From contig NZ_CP039381.1 of NCBI RefSeq assembly GCF_005601135.1, positions 1,361,941 through 1,425,940 of the forward strand: DNA of 64,000 nucleotides. The letters are read 5' to 3'. This document shows, one piece after another, positions 55,402 through 64,000 of the stretch (position 1 is its first letter; every line of letters begins with the position of its first letter). This stretch comes from Ruminococcus bovis. GTDB taxonomy: Bacteria; Bacillota; Clostridia; Oscillospirales; Acutalibacteraceae. Position numbers and translations under genes: made by a program. The notes under the pieces are model-generated. The model searched no databases. It had not been told where the DNA came from and worked only from the letters and a program-made list of their open reading frames with translations.

Positions 55402-55488
55402 GGCTATGGATATATTTTATCAAATATATGATAATTTGTCCATAAAAGCTGAGGATTATTTTGTTAATTTAATAGGAGGATAATTACT

Positions 55489-55716
55489 ATGGTACTAGAA
55501 AAAGTAAAAAGCATTCTAGCAGAACAGTTTGATGTTGAAGAGGATACAATTACAGAAGAAACTTCTCTACAGGACGATCTAGGTGCAGACTCTCTTGATG
55601 TTGTTGACCTACTAATGTCAATTGAAGACGAATTCAGCATTGAAGTTCCTGACGAAGATGTTGAAAACATTAAGACAGTAGGCTCACTTGTAGCTTATAT
55701 CGAACAGAACTCTTAA
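55489..55716 (+). CDS. acpP: Acyl carrier protein
   Basis: 75 residues, with AGGAGG before the ATG. Ser35 in GADSLDVVDLLMSIEDEF is the phosphopantetheine attachment site. It is acidic and helical, as usual. It carries growing chains in fatty-acid synthesis. It stands as a single-gene transcript between its promoter and terminator, away from a fab cluster. Confidence 0.97.
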   Translation: MVLEKVKSILAEQFDVEEDTITEETSLQDDLGADSLDVVDLLMSIEDEFSIEVPDEDVENIKTVGSLVAYIEQNS

Positions 55717-55733
55717 TTTTAATTGTTCACGAT

Positions 55734-55762
55734 AGGGTTGGCTTTTTGCCAACCCTTGTTTT
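55734..55762 (+). terminator. Terminator of acpP
   Basis: AGGGTTGGC, TTTTT loop, GCCAACCCT, then TGTTTT. Confidence 0.9.
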
Positions 55763-55800
55763 ATTTTATGGTAAATTTACGGAAAAACCGTTATAAACAC

Positions 55801-55829
55801 TTGAAAAAACTACTCCTATTTTGTATAAT
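55801..55829 (+). promoter_or_regulatory. SigA promoter of proS
   Basis: TTGAAA at 55801-55806 and TATAAT at 55824-55829 are 17 bp apart. The 40-nt leader has no T-box, so the synthetase is not controlled that way. Confidence 0.8.
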
Positions 55830-55868
55830 AAAAATAATGCGTAATAGACTTGAAGGGAGTTTATATTA

Positions 55869-57308
55869 ATGGGTAAAAATAAAAAATTTGTTTCTGCCAT
55901 TACAAGTCGTGATGAAGATTTCGCAAAATGGTACACTGACATTGTAAAAAAAGCAGAATTAACTGATTATAGTGGTATTAAGGGATGTATGATTATCCGT
56001 CCTTATGGTTATGCTATTTGGGAGAACATTCAGGCTGACCTTGACAGAAGATTTAAAGAAACAGGTCACCAAAATGTTTATATGCCTATGTTTATTCCGG
56101 AAAGCCTACTACAGAAGGAAAAGGATCATGTTGATGGTTTTGCTCCTGAATGTGCTTGGGTTACTGTTGGTGGACAGGAAAAGCTACAAGAAAGACTTTG
56201 TGTTCGTCCAACATCAGAAACACTTTTCTGTGAACACTATAGCAAGATTATTGAAACATACAGAGATTTGCCAAAGCTATACAACCAGTGGTGTTCAGTT
56301 GTAAGATGGGAAAAGACAACTCGTCCATTCCTAAGAACAAGTGAATTCCTATGGCAGGAAGGTCACACAATGCACGAAACTGAGGAAGAGGCAAGAGAAG
56401 AAACTCTAAGAATGTTACAGGTTTATACTGATTTCTATAAGGAAACACTTGCTATTCCTGCTGTTATCGGTAGAAAGACAGAAAAAGAAAAATTTGCCGG
56501 TGCTGAAGAAACTTATACTATTGAACCAATGATGCACAATGGTGTTGCACTTCAGGGTGGTACATCTCACTACTTTGGTGATGGATTTGCAAAGCAGTTT
56601 GACATTACTTTCCAAGGTAGAGACAATAAGCCTCATTATCCACATCAGACTTCTTGGGGTGTATCTACAAGAATGATTGGTGCTATTATTATGGTACATG
56701 GTGATGATGAAGGTCTTGTACTTCCACCAAAGATTTCTCCAATTCAGGTAGCTATTATTCCTATTGCTCAGCATAAGGAAGGTGTGCTTGATAAGGCAAA
56801 TGAACTTTATGACAGACTAAAGAAGCAGTTTAGAGTAAAACTTGATGACAGTGACAACTCACCTGGTTGGAAGTTCTCTGAATATGAAATGAAGGGTGTT
56901 CCTGTAAGAGTTGAACTTGGCCCTAAGGATATTGAGAACAATCAATGTGTTATTGTTCGTAGAGATAACAGAGAAAAGATTTTTGTTCCACTGGATCAGC
57001 TAGAGGACAAGATTGCCGAAACTCTACAGGCAATTCATGACAGTATGTATGAAAAGGCTCTAAAGAATATGCAGGAAAAGACATTTACTGCTAAAACTTA
57101 TGATGAGTTTATTGATATTGCCGAGAATCACCCTGGCTTTATTAAGGCTATGTGGTGTGGAGATACTGCTTGTGAAGAAAAGCTAAAGGAAGTTACACAT
57201 GGCGTTAAGTCAAGATGTATTCCATTTAATGAAGAACATATTGCAGATACTTGTGTATGCTGTGGCAAACCTGCAAAGCATATGGTATTCTGGGGTAAGC
57301 AGTATTAA
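55869..57308 (+). CDS. proS: Prolyl-tRNA synthetase (archaeal/eukaryotic-type, ProS type 3)
   Basis: 479 residues. Class II signatures are present: motif 2 [22 protein letters not shown] in pieces, and motif 3 region [24 protein letters not shown]. The anticodon-binding domain (about 285-390) and the C-terminal zinc-binding-like end with CVCCGKPA are present, and the long insertion domain of the bacterial form is missing. It charges tRNA-Pro, a gene for which is found at 15821. Confidence 0.97.
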   Translation: MGKNKKFVSAITSRDEDFAKWYTDIVKKAELTDYSGIKGCMIIRPYGYAIWENIQADLDRRFKETGHQNVYMPMFIPESLLQKEKDHVDGFAPECAWVTVGGQEKLQERLCVRPTSETLFCEHYSKIIETYRDLPKLYNQWCSVVRWEKTTRPFLRTSEFLWQEGHTMHETEEEAREETLRMLQVYTDFYKETLAIPAVIGRKTEKEKFAGAEETYTIEPMMHNGVALQGGTSHYFGDGFAKQFDITFQGRDNKPHYPHQTSWGVSTRMIGAIIMVHGDDEGLVLPPKISPIQVAIIPIAQHKEGVLDKANELYDRLKKQFRVKLDDSDNSPGWKFSEYEMKGVPVRVELGPKDIENNQCVIVRRDNREKIFVPLDQLEDKIAETLQAIHDSMYEKALKNMQEKTFTAKTYDEFIDIAENHPGFIKAMWCGDTACEEKLKEVTHGVKSRCIPFNEEHIADTCVCCGKPAKHMVFWGKQY

Positions 57309-57352
57309 TAAATACTTTAATAATTAAAAATTTTTAGAAAAGGAGGGGTATT

Positions 57353-58273
57353 ATGCCAATTAAGGTAGCAAACAATTTACCAGCTATTAAGATACTTGAG
57401 GAAGAGAATATTTTTGTAATGCCGGAAGACAGAGCAATTACTCAGGATATTAGACCCCTCAAAATTGTTATTCTAAATATTATGCCAACCAAAATTGCAA
57501 CAGAAACCCAACTTATTAGATTATTAAGTAACACTTCTTTGCAAGTTGATGTTGACTTACTTCATATGAAAAGTCACTTGGCTAAGAATGTTAGCCAACA
57601 TCATCTAGATACTTTCTATAAAACCTTTGATGAAATTAAGGACACTAGGTATGACGGTATGATTATTACCGGTGCACCGGTAGAACATATGGAATTTGAA
57701 GAAGTTGACTATTGGGAAGAATTAACGGAAATTATGGATTGGGCAAAGAAAAATGTTTGGTCAACATTCCATATTTGTTGGGGTGCTCAAGCAGGACTTT
57801 ACCATTACTATGGTATTCATAAGAGAGAACTTGACGAAAAGTTAAGTGGTATCTTCCGTCACAGAATTTCTGCTAAGTATCATCCTTTACTTCGTGGACT
57901 TGATGATGTGTTTATGATGCCTCATTCAAGATACACCGAGAGTATTCCGGAAGAAATTTATAGCAACCCTAACCTTGATGTACTTGCTACCAGTGAAAAA
58001 GCCGGTGTTGCTATTGTTGCTGACAAAACTTGCAGAAAGATTTTTGTTTTTGGTCATGCAGAATATGACAGAATGACTTTGGCTGATGAATATAAGAGAG
58101 ATTTGAAAAAGGGTATTAACCCTAAAATTCCTTTCAGTTATTTTCCAAAGGATAATGTTGATGGTATTCCTGATAAAAAGTGGAGAAGTACAGCTTTCTT
58201 GCTTTTTGCAAATTGGCTAAACTACTTTGTATATCAGCAAACACCATTTGACTTAAATGAACTTAATAAGTAA
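57353..58273 (+). CDS. metA: Homoserine O-acetyltransferase (MetA family, Glu111 type)
   Basis: 306 residues, with AAGGAGGGG upstream. The catalytic Cys142 lies in [10 protein letters not shown], and His235 and Glu237 in VFGHAEYD. The residue at position 111 is Glu ([10 protein letters not shown]). In characterised MetA proteins Glu111 selects acetyl-CoA, whereas Gly111 selects succinyl-CoA, so acetylation is predicted although the family is usually named succinyltransferase. It starts methionine synthesis. It lies 44 bp after proS and may share its transcript. Confidence 0.93.
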   Translation: MPIKVANNLPAIKILEEENIFVMPEDRAITQDIRPLKIVILNIMPTKIATETQLIRLLSNTSLQVDVDLLHMKSHLAKNVSQHHLDTFYKTFDEIKDTRYDGMIITGAPVEHMEFEEVDYWEELTEIMDWAKKNVWSTFHICWGAQAGLYHYYGIHKRELDEKLSGIFRHRISAKYHPLLRGLDDVFMMPHSRYTESIPEEIYSNPNLDVLATSEKAGVAIVADKTCRKIFVFGHAEYDRMTLADEYKRDLKKGINPKIPFSYFPKDNVDGIPDKKWRSTAFLLFANWLNYFVYQQTPFDLNELNK

Positions 58274-58280
58274 CGCAAAT

Positions 58281-58316
58281 AAAAACACCTATCAGTTGGT
58301 TCTGATAGGTGTTTTT
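58281..58316 (+). terminator. Terminator, probably bidirectional
   Basis: AAAAACACCTATCAG, TTGGTT loop, CTGATAGGTGTTTTT. The A run on the left gives a T run on the minus strand, so it may serve both metA and the convergent spoIIA operon. Confidence 0.9.
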
Positions 58317-58334
58317 GCTTTACCGGAGGGAAAT

Positions 58335-58967
58335 TTAGCAAAGCATTTTTGAGCGAATATTATGTAAAATTCTTTTTTCTTTTCTGCTGACTTGTACTTG
58401 TGTCATATTTAGAGTTTTGCCTGTTTCTTTCTGGGTCATATGCTTAAAGTATCTTAGCTCAATAAGTTTGTTATCCTCATCACATAAGTCCTCTAAAGCC
58501 TTTTTTAGTGAGATTTTTTCGGTACATTCTTCTTCACAAGAGTTTACTGTAAGGTCAATTTCAGTATTTTCTTCTGTGGTTAATGAAATAGGCAACCTAC
58601 CGGCATTTAGTGCATCATTTACCTTTTCTTCTGTGGTGTCTAATTTTTCTGCTATTTCACTTATAGTAAGGTTATTTTCTTTCTCGGTAAGGGTGTTTAT
58701 TTTTAGATAAAGTTCCTTTAGGCTACGGCTGACCTTTACTGTGCCACCTTCTCTGAAAAGCCTTTTAATTTCACCTAAAATCACCGGTACTGCATATGTA
58801 CTTAGTTTATAGCCTAATGTGTCATCAAACTTATCAACTGCCTTTATAAGTCCCACACAACCTGCCATATATAGGTCCTCATATTCAATGCCTTTGCCCT
58901 TGAATCTTTTGCAACAAGAATGTACAAGTCCTAAATTTTCTTCTACAATTTTATTACGACTTTTCAT
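58335..58967 (-). CDS. sigF: RNA polymerase sigma-F factor
   Basis: 210 residues, also called spoIIAC. Region 2 reads LVHSCCKRFKGKGIEYEDLYMAGCVGLIKAVDKFD and TYAVPVILGEIKRLFREG in sequence, and region 4 ends with HMTQKETGKTLNMTQVQVSR. It directs forespore transcription after polar division. At 210 residues it is shorter than the usual 235-255, lacking most of the N-terminal extension. Its start overlaps spoIIAB by 14 bp. Confidence 0.93.
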   Translation of the reverse strand: MKSRNKIVEENLGLVHSCCKRFKGKGIEYEDLYMAGCVGLIKAVDKFDDTLGYKLSTYAVPVILGEIKRLFREGGTVKVSRSLKELYLKINTLTEKENNLTISEIAEKLDTTEEKVNDALNAGRLPISLTTEENTEIDLTVNSCEEECTEKISLKKALEDLCDEDNKLIELRYFKHMTQKETGKTLNMTQVQVSRKEKRILHNIRSKMLC

Positions 58968-59397
58968 ATTTTGTTCTAATAATCTTCTTGTATAGGGTTA
59001 CTGTTGTGCCTTGGTTTTCCTTTGACTTTACCTTTACTTTGTCCATAAAGCTTTCCATTACTGCAAAGCCAAGACCGGCTCTTTCTTCACCACCTGTTGT
59101 AAAAAGTGGTTCCATAGCTTTCTTTATGTCAGGAATACCTCTGCCTTTGTCACGAATTTTGATGGTGATTAGGTTGTCCTCTGAGATTTCACCTTTTATG
59201 TAAATTATCCCACTGCTGTCTCTGTAGCCATGTACAATACTGTTTGTAACGGCCTCGGATACAGCAGTTTTTATGTCGGAAAGTTCATTAATTGTAGGGT
59301 CAAGTTGCAGTACAAATGCAGACACAACACTTCTTGCAAAACTTTCGTTGATACTTTTTGAGGGGATTTTCAGTTCCATAGAATTTACAATATTCAT
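58954..59397 (-). CDS. spoIIAB: Anti-sigma F factor / serine kinase SpoIIAB
   Basis: 147 residues of the GHKL ATPase fold. The N box is AVSEAVTNSIVHGY, the G1 box IRDKGRGIPD and the G2 box ERAGLGFAVMESF. It binds and holds sigma F, and phosphorylates SpoIIAA. It overlaps the spoIIAA stop as ATGA, so the two are translationally coupled. Confidence 0.96.
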   Translation of the reverse strand: MNIVNSMELKIPSKSINESFARSVVSAFVLQLDPTINELSDIKTAVSEAVTNSIVHGYRDSSGIIYIKGEISEDNLITIKIRDKGRGIPDIKKAMEPLFTTGGEERAGLGFAVMESFMDKVKVKSKENQGTTVTLYKKIIRTKYEKS

Positions 59398-59696
59398 TTT
59401 ACTACCCCCAATGTTTGTATACCTGCTAGGTTCACCATTCTTTTTAGATTAAGTGGTAGGTTAACAACTTCTAGCTTTCCACCGATTAATGACATTTGAC
59501 GAAATCTTCCCATAATTAAGCCTATGCCACTACTGTCCATAAACTTTACATTGGAAAAGTCTAATGATAGCTTTTGTGGTCGTAGTGCCTCTGTTTGGGA
59601 GTCAATTTCTTGTCTTAATGATGTACTTGTGTGTTGGTCAATCTCACCGTTTAAAAATACTGTGAGAGACTTGTTTTCATATGTTGAGTTAATCAT
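59394..59696 (-). CDS. spoIIAA: Anti-anti-sigma factor SpoIIAA
   Basis: 100 residues from ATG 59696, 6 nt after AAGGAAG; a longer frame to 59738 lacks a ribosome site and runs into a hairpin. It is a STAS domain with the phosphorylated Ser56 in FMDSSGIGLIMG. Dephosphorylated SpoIIAA frees sigma F from SpoIIAB. First gene of the spoIIA operon. Confidence 0.95.
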   Translation of the reverse strand: MINSTYENKSLTVFLNGEIDQHTSTSLRQEIDSQTEALRPQKLSLDFSNVKFMDSSGIGLIMGRFRQMSLIGGKLEVVNLPLNLKRMVNLAGIQTLGVVK

Positions 59697-59726
59697 TTTC
59701 AACTTCCTTTTCTGAAATTTGAGCAT

Positions 59727-59763
59727 AAAAAAGTTCATACTATTATAATAAATAGTATGAACT
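59727..59763 (-). terminator. Hairpin between folC and spoIIAA
   Basis: AGTTCATACTATT and AATAGTATGAACT form a perfect 13-bp stem around ATAATA. On the minus strand it is followed by TTTTTAT, so it should end the folC transcript just before the spoIIA operon. An operator role is possible. Confidence 0.75.
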
Positions 59764-59794
59764 GAAAAATTTGTATTATTCTGTTGGATAGAAA

Positions 59795-61084
59795 TTATTT
59801 TTTAAATTTATTCATTAAGATAGGTCTGATTTCACCGGCTAGGTAAAGTGAACCACAAATCATTACTGTACCCTTAATTTCATCAGCTAATGCAAGAGCT
59901 TTGTCAATAGCCTCAGTAGGTGTATCACAAGGAATAGCATTGTTGAATTTGCCTTCACACATTTTTGCTAATTCAACATTACTGATTGTTCTTGGATTGT
60001 CAACAGTTAGTGTGAATACTGTGTCAAACTTACCGTCAATAAAATTAAGTGAATGAGTAATATCCTTATCCTTTAGCATACCCATAATCAATACTCTAGG
60101 TGCAGTTGTGTATTCATCAACACTTTTTGCAAATGCTTCCATACCGTTAGGGTTGTGAGCACCATCAAGAATAACAGTAGGTTCTTTTGAGAGAACTTCA
60201 AATCTTGCCGGATTATTAGCTTTTGCAATACCATATTCAATACCAGTAGGTGTGATGCCAAAGTAATGCTCATTATTCAGTACTTCAATAGCAGTTAAAG
60301 CAGTTTTTAGGTTGCTGATTTGGTGTAGTCCTACAAGGTGTAAAGTAAACTCTTTTCCTTTATATTTAACAATTGTTCCGTCTAATGTGGAAAGTTTTAC
60401 TTTTACTTTGCAGTCCTCGGCAAAGTGATACATATTGTGCTTTTCTACACAATCCTTTACAATTTGCTTTTCAATTTCTTTGTGAGTTTGTTCACCGATA
60501 ACTGTGTTGGAGTCTTTCTTAATGATGCCACACTTTTGGTATGTGATTTTCTCAATTGTATCACCAAGTACAGCAGTATGGTCAAGGTCAATCGGTGTGA
60601 TAACTGAACATAATGGTGCAGGGATAGTGTTTGTACAATCAAGCAAACCACCCATACCTGTTTCAAGTACAACAATGTCACACTTTTCAATGTAATAGTA
60701 GTAAAATGCAATAGCATTTACAAATTCAAATTCTGTAATGATTTCATCATTTTCAGCCATTTGTTCTACAAATGGATAAATGTATTCTACAATATCGGCT
60801 AACTTCTGCTTTGGTATCATTTCACCGTTAATCTGAATTCTCTCTCTAAAGTCTGTGATGAAAGGTGAGATGAAAAGTCCTGTTTTGTACTTAGCCTCAG
60901 TAAGTACAGAACTAATCATTTGGCAAACAGAACCTTTGCCGTTAGTACCGGCTACATGAACAAATTTGCATTTGTCCTGTGGGTTGCCAATAAGGTCAAG
61001 TAACTTTAAAATTCTGTCCAGTCCCGGTCTTGAACCAAAATGTAAAAGACCATGTATTTTCTCTAATGCTTCAGTATATGTCAT
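59795..61084 (-). CDS. folC: Bifunctional folylpolyglutamate synthase / dihydrofolate synthase
   Basis: 429 residues of the Mur ligase family. The P-loop is HVAGTNGKGSVCQM, with GLFISPFITDFRERI next, the metal site in LETGMGGLLDCTN and the hinge ILDGAHNPNGMEAF. It adds glutamate to folates. Overlaps rsmI by 4 bp, forming the unit trmN6-like - rsmI - folC. Confidence 0.96.
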   Translation of the reverse strand: MTYTEALEKIHGLLHFGSRPGLDRILKLLDLIGNPQDKCKFVHVAGTNGKGSVCQMISSVLTEAKYKTGLFISPFITDFRERIQINGEMIPKQKLADIVEYIYPFVEQMAENDEIITEFEFVNAIAFYYYYIEKCDIVVLETGMGGLLDCTNTIPAPLCSVITPIDLDHTAVLGDTIEKITYQKCGIIKKDSNTVIGEQTHKEIEKQIVKDCVEKHNMYHFAEDCKVKVKLSTLDGTIVKYKGKEFTLHLVGLHQISNLKTALTAIEVLNNEHYFGITPTGIEYGIAKANNPARFEVLSKEPTVILDGAHNPNGMEAFAKSVDEYTTAPRVLIMGMLKDKDITHSLNFIDGKFDTVFTLTVDNPRTISNVELAKMCEGKFNNAIPCDTPTEAIDKALALADEIKGTVMICGSLYLAGEIRPILMNKFKK

Positions 61085-61902
61085 AGTAATTCCTTATAAA
61101 TCTCATTCTTCTTAAATCCGGTTAGTGATGCAATTTCTTTACTGGCAGTAGTAGCCTTTTCTCCGTTTTCAATTAGCTTTTTAGCCATCTCTACTGCATC
61201 ACTAAGGGTGTATGTTTCTTCTTCTTCCTTATGTGGTTTGCCACCAAGTACAAGGACTATTTCTCCCTTTAGTCCTGTTTCTCCATAATCTTCATAGGCT
61301 TTGTCTGTTGTTGTGCGAATAACCTCTTCGTGAATTTTGGTTATTTCTCTAACAATAGATAGCTTTCTGTTTGGAAAGTAATTTGCAAAGTCTTTTAGTG
61401 TGTTGGAAAGTTTGTGTGGTGCTTCATAGAAAAGCATTGTTCTTTCTTCATTTATAAGACTTTCCAGGTGTTCCTTACGGCTTTTCTTGTTTACACTTAA
61501 GAAACCCTCAAATGTAAATCTGCCTGTTGGTAGTCCTGAAATAGCCAATGCCGAGGCAAAGGCAGTTGGTCCGGGAATAACAATTGTAGGAATTCCCTTT
61601 TCTTCACATTGCATAATGAGAAGTTCCCCCGGGTCACTGATACAAGGCATACCTGCATCTGTAACAATAGCACAGGTTTCACCGTTAAGAATTCTATTTG
61701 TGATTATTTCACCTCTTTGAAGTTTGTTATGTTCAAAGTAGCTAACCATTTCTTTCTTTATACCAAAATGGTTTAGTAGCTTTAGTGTTACTCTTGTGTC
61801 CTCAGCAGCAATAAAATCAACTTTTTCAAGTGTTTCTATTGCTCGTGGGGAAAAGTCATTTAGGTTACCTATTGGAGTACCTACTACATATAATACACTC
61901 AT
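61081..61902 (-). CDS. rsmI: 16S rRNA (cytidine-1402-2'-O)-methyltransferase
   Basis: 273 residues. LYVVGTPIGNLNDFSPRA and AAEDTR are the N-terminal signatures, SDAGMPCISDPG-like TDAGMPCISDPG follows, and GPTAFASALAISGLPTGRF binds SAM. It methylates the ribose of C1402 in the decoding centre. The C-terminal helical extension is present. Confidence 0.96.
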   Translation of the reverse strand: MSVLYVVGTPIGNLNDFSPRAIETLEKVDFIAAEDTRVTLKLLNHFGIKKEMVSYFEHNKLQRGEIITNRILNGETCAIVTDAGMPCISDPGELLIMQCEEKGIPTIVIPGPTAFASALAISGLPTGRFTFEGFLSVNKKSRKEHLESLINEERTMLFYEAPHKLSNTLKDFANYFPNRKLSIVREITKIHEEVIRTTTDKAYEDYGETGLKGEIVLVLGGKPHKEEEETYTLSDAVEMAKKLIENGEKATTASKEIASLTGFKKNEIYKELL

Positions 61903-62636
61903 AATTGCTCCTTATAATTTCCGTAAACCTTTAGCATTTCTTCTGAATATTCTCCTTGGCTATTTTCTATCATTAAGGTTTCTTCTGTAGTCATAAAGCC
62001 TCTTTTGCCACCTTTTCTGCCTTCTACTAATACCAGCTTAGGTGGCTTATTTAGCCTTTGTTGTACAAGCCTTAGCCTTTTAGGTTCAATTTTGTATTGC
62101 CTCATAAGTACAAGAATATCAGTTAGCCTTTCAGGTCGTTGACAAAGACAAAACCTACCTCCGAAGTTAAGTAGGGAAGAACTGACCTTTACAATATCTT
62201 CCAAAGAACATTCTACCTCATGTCTGGCAGTTTTTTTCCCTGAATGTGGGTTATGCAGTCCTGTGCCGTTTTCTTTGTATGGTGGGTTACATACCACAAG
62301 GTCAAAGTAACCGAAAGGCACTTTGCCTTTTAGGTATTTAAGGTCAGAGTTGATTACAGTAACATTTTCAAGATTATTATGCTTTATACTTCTTTCAAGC
62401 AGTGAACAAGCATCTTCCTGAATATCTACTGCAATAATTTCTTTTGCTTTATCGTCTTTCTTCATAAGTAAGGGGATTGTTCCACAACCTGTGCCAAGTT
62501 CAATTACTTTGTCATTTTTCTTAGCGTTGCAAAAGTAGTTAAGTATTATAGTGTCGGTAGAAAAATGATGAATGTCGCTTACAATAATTTCAATGTTATT
62601 GCCAAGTGGCTCAAAATGTTCATTTGGATTTAGCAT
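61899..62636 (-). CDS. tRNA1(Val) (adenine-37-N6)-methyltransferase-like protein (TrmN6 family)
   Basis: 245 residues. The SAM loop is VIELGTGCGTIPLL, an acidic IAVDIQEDA strand follows, and the catalytic motif VCNPPYKENGTG is that of N6-adenine methylases. E. coli TrmN6 modifies A37 of tRNA-Val; the target in Firmicutes is assumed by homology. The pairing with rsmI is common in Firmicutes. Confidence 0.88.
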   Translation of the reverse strand: MLNPNEHFEPLGNNIEIIVSDIHHFSTDTIILNYFCNAKKNDKVIELGTGCGTIPLLMKKDDKAKEIIAVDIQEDACSLLERSIKHNNLENVTVINSDLKYLKGKVPFGYFDLVVCNPPYKENGTGLHNPHSGKKTARHEVECSLEDIVKVSSSLLNFGGRFCLCQRPERLTDILVLMRQYKIEPKRLRLVQQRLNKPPKLVLVEGRKGGKRGFMTTEETLMIENSQGEYSEEMLKVYGNYKEQL

Positions 62637-62681
62637 ACAGTCCCCCTAAAAATAGTGTTTCCTAGAAAATTATACTACAAT

Positions 62682-62718
62682 ATAAGAAAAACAGCAAGGT
62701 CAAAAAACCTTGCTGTTT
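62682..62718 (-). terminator. Terminator of the ferredoxin gene
   Basis: AAACAGCAAGGT and ACCTTGCTGTTT around CAAAAA. On the minus strand it is followed by TTCTTATA. Confidence 0.88.
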
Positions 62719-62739
62719 AACTAACTTCGCTATCTTAAA

Positions 62740-62910
62740 TTATGCTTCTGCAGGAGCACCTACAGGGCATGTGTCTGCACAAGCACCGCAGCTGATACAT
62801 TCGTCAGCGTTGATTTCGTACTTGCCATCACCTTCAGAGATTGCACCTACAGGACAACCATCTGCACAAGCGCCACAGCTGATACATTCATCAGAAATAG
62901 CATATGCCAT
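62740..62910 (-). CDS. 2[4Fe-4S] ferredoxin
   Basis: 56 residues, found by translating the minus strand: ATG at 62910-62908, TAA at 62742-62740, and AAGGAGGTG upstream. There are two CISCGAC ... CP motifs with eight cysteines (C9, C12, C15, C19 and C39, C42, C45, C49), typical of clostridial ferredoxins. The two halves are internal duplicates. It carries electrons for fermentation enzymes such as pyruvate:ferredoxin oxidoreductase and hydrogenase. Monocistronic, with its own terminator. Confidence 0.96.
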   Translation of the reverse strand: MAYAISDECISCGACADGCPVGAISEGDGKYEINADECISCGACADTCPVGAPAEA

Positions 62911-63001
62911 TCAGAACACCTCCTTATTAATTTATCCTATTGTAACACGATAAAAGGAAAAAATCAATGAAATTTTGTGTAAAATCTACTTTTTCCAATT
63001 A

Positions 63002-64000
63002 TTAAGTGTTTTTATTTCCTTCTTTGTTTGTATTTTTGTTTCTGTTATTTGGTCTTGGCTTTCTTTGTTGTGGCTTACGATAAGGCTTTTTGCCTTGGTT
63101 GTGGTTTTGGTTGTGACCACCGTTATTCTTTCTGTTTTGATACTTATGGTTAGGGTTTCTCTTGCGTTCACCTTTGTTAGGTCTTTGAGGTGCTTGAGTA
63201 GTTTCTGCTACAATTTCCTCTTCTTCTAGTTTTGCTAAGTCATCAGTCAGTTCATCTTCAATTAGTGGTTCTTCCTCAATATTTTCAGTAGGGAAGTTCT
63301 TGCCCAGTGGACGAATTTCCTTAATGTTATAAACATGAGGAGCTGCTTCACTAGGAGTTGAGTCAAGTTTAACCTTAATTGTACCGGTAAGTAAAGCAGT
63401 ATCAACAACAGTACCCTTGCCCTCAGGTGTCTTAACAGTAGCACCAACCTTTGGAGTTTTCTTGATAAGGTCAGTATATGCCTCTTGTTCGTATTTTAGA
63501 CAACACATTAGTCTGCCACAAGTACCACTAATCTTTACAGGAGAAAGTGAAAGTCCTTGTTCCTTAGCCATTTTGATAGATACAGGCTGGAATTCACCTA
63601 GGAAACTGTTGCAACAACATGGTCTGCCACATACACCTAAGCCACCTAGCATTTTGGCTTCATCTCTGACACCGATTTGTCTTAGTTCGATTCTTGTTCT
63701 AAATACATTTGCAAGGTCTTTTACAAGCTGACGGAAGTCAACTCTGCCATCAGCAGTAAAGTAAAATAAAATCTTGCTATTGTCAAATGTATATTCAACA
63801 TCAACAAGTTTCATATCAAGGTTATTTGCCTTGATTTTTTCTTCACAAATCTTTAGTGCATCAACTTCTCTTTTCTTGTTTTCTGCAAGATGTTCAAGGT
63901 CTTTCTTTGTTGCTTGACGCAAAACCTTCTTTAGTGGATGAACAATCTTGTCCTCTTCCACTTCTTTATTGGCTAAAGCAACTGTACCACATTCTACACC
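63002..64000 (-). CDS. ricT: RicT/YaaT PSP1-domain protein, N-terminus outside window
   Basis: The frame stays open to the right edge (GVECGTVALANKEVEEDKIV), so the gene starts beyond position 64000; the GTG at 63961 is internal. 332 residues are visible. The PSP1 domain has RIELRQIGVRDEAKMLGG, then the conserved Cys-rich GVCGRPCCC and CGRLMCCLKYE, which bind Fe-S clusters in the Bacillus Ric complex. The last 70 residues are a basic, Asn/Arg/Lys/Gln-rich disordered tail (RKNNGGHNQNHNQGKKPYRK) absent from B. subtilis YaaT. RicT works with RicA and RicF in mRNA processing with RNase Y, and affects sporulation and competence. Confidence 0.92.
   Translation of the reverse strand, partial: GVECGTVALANKEVEEDKIVHPLKKVLRQATKKDLEHLAENKKREVDALKICEEKIKANNLDMKLVDVEYTFDNSKILFYFTADGRVDFRQLVKDLANVFRTRIELRQIGVRDEAKMLGGLGVCGRPCCCNSFLGEFQPVSIKMAKEQGLSLSPVKISGTCGRLMCCLKYEQEAYTDLIKKTPKVGATVKTPEGKGTVVDTALLTGTIKVKLDSTPSEAAPHVYNIKEIRPLGKNFPTENIEEEPLIEDELTDDLAKLEEEEIVAETTQAPQRPNKGERKRNPNHKYQNRKNNGGHNQNHNQGKKPYRKPQQRKPRPNNRNKNTNKEGNKNT

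Noticed and set aside
55740..55868. T-box riboswitch before proS
   Set aside because: The leader after the promoter is only about 35 nt, with no specifier stem or T-box sequence.

Overview
The window comes from a low-GC, endospore-forming, anaerobic gut Firmicute of the Oscillospiraceae/Ruminococcaceae type. A Ruminococcus bromii-like starch degrader fits best. The main clue is a secreted type I pullulanase that carries a dockerin and a starch-binding tail, as in an amylosome. Other clues are the spoIIAA-AB-AC operon and spoVAC, SigA-type TTGACA/TATAAT promoters, strong AAGGAGG ribosome sites, and frequent CTA leucine codons. The species is inferred, not proven.

Positions 1-15.7 kb hold surface and accessory genes. 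They are an Fe-alcohol dehydrogenase tail, a zinc-ribbon/Asn-Gln-Pro-rich membrane protein, a leucine-rich-repeat membrane protein, a LOG-family protein, an Ntn-hydrolase-like protein, the dockerin pullulanase, and a pilus cluster (fibro-slime tip adhesin, VPKTG backbone pilin, two class C-like sortases, one unknown gene). Positions 15.8-17.6 kb hold tRNA-Pro(TGG), then three 344-bp tandem repeats. Each repeat carries terminator-like hairpins and a 15-nt stretch antisense to the tRNA. A short palindromic MITE-like element follows. I recognise no known RNA family in the repeats, and they are the best candidate here for something undescribed.

Positions 17.6-25.2 kb hold spoVAC, a cysteine desulfurase-ThiI sulfur-relay pair, an unusual class B sortase with long extensions at both ends, a class I amidotransferase, and a fluoride riboswitch controlling a CLC-type fluoride exporter. 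Positions 25.2-37.7 kb are the core rpoB-rpoC and rpsL-rpsG-fusA-tuf blocks, each with recognisable promoters and terminators.

Positions 37.7-46.3 kb hold a secreted beta-helix protein, a small acidic SPKTG-anchored protein, DUF1292, a small conserved protein, a phosphohexomutase, a GNAT acetyltransferase, a membrane-spanning HTH/DUF4097 regulator, and a gene-poor stretch with a second MITE copy. Positions 46.3-55.3 kb are an almost complete aromatic amino-acid operon on the minus strand (aroE-aroK-[IS481-like insertion]-aroF-tyrA-aroB-aroA-aroC-pheA). No aroD is present, and an insertion sequence sits between aroK and aroF.

Positions 55.3-64 kb hold acpP behind a promoter with an inverted-repeat operator, proS, a MetA homologue with Glu111 (predicted homoserine acetyltransferase), the spoIIA operon, folC, rsmI, a tRNA adenine methyltransferase, a 56-residue 2[4Fe-4S] ferredoxin and the 5'-truncated ricT/yaaT gene.
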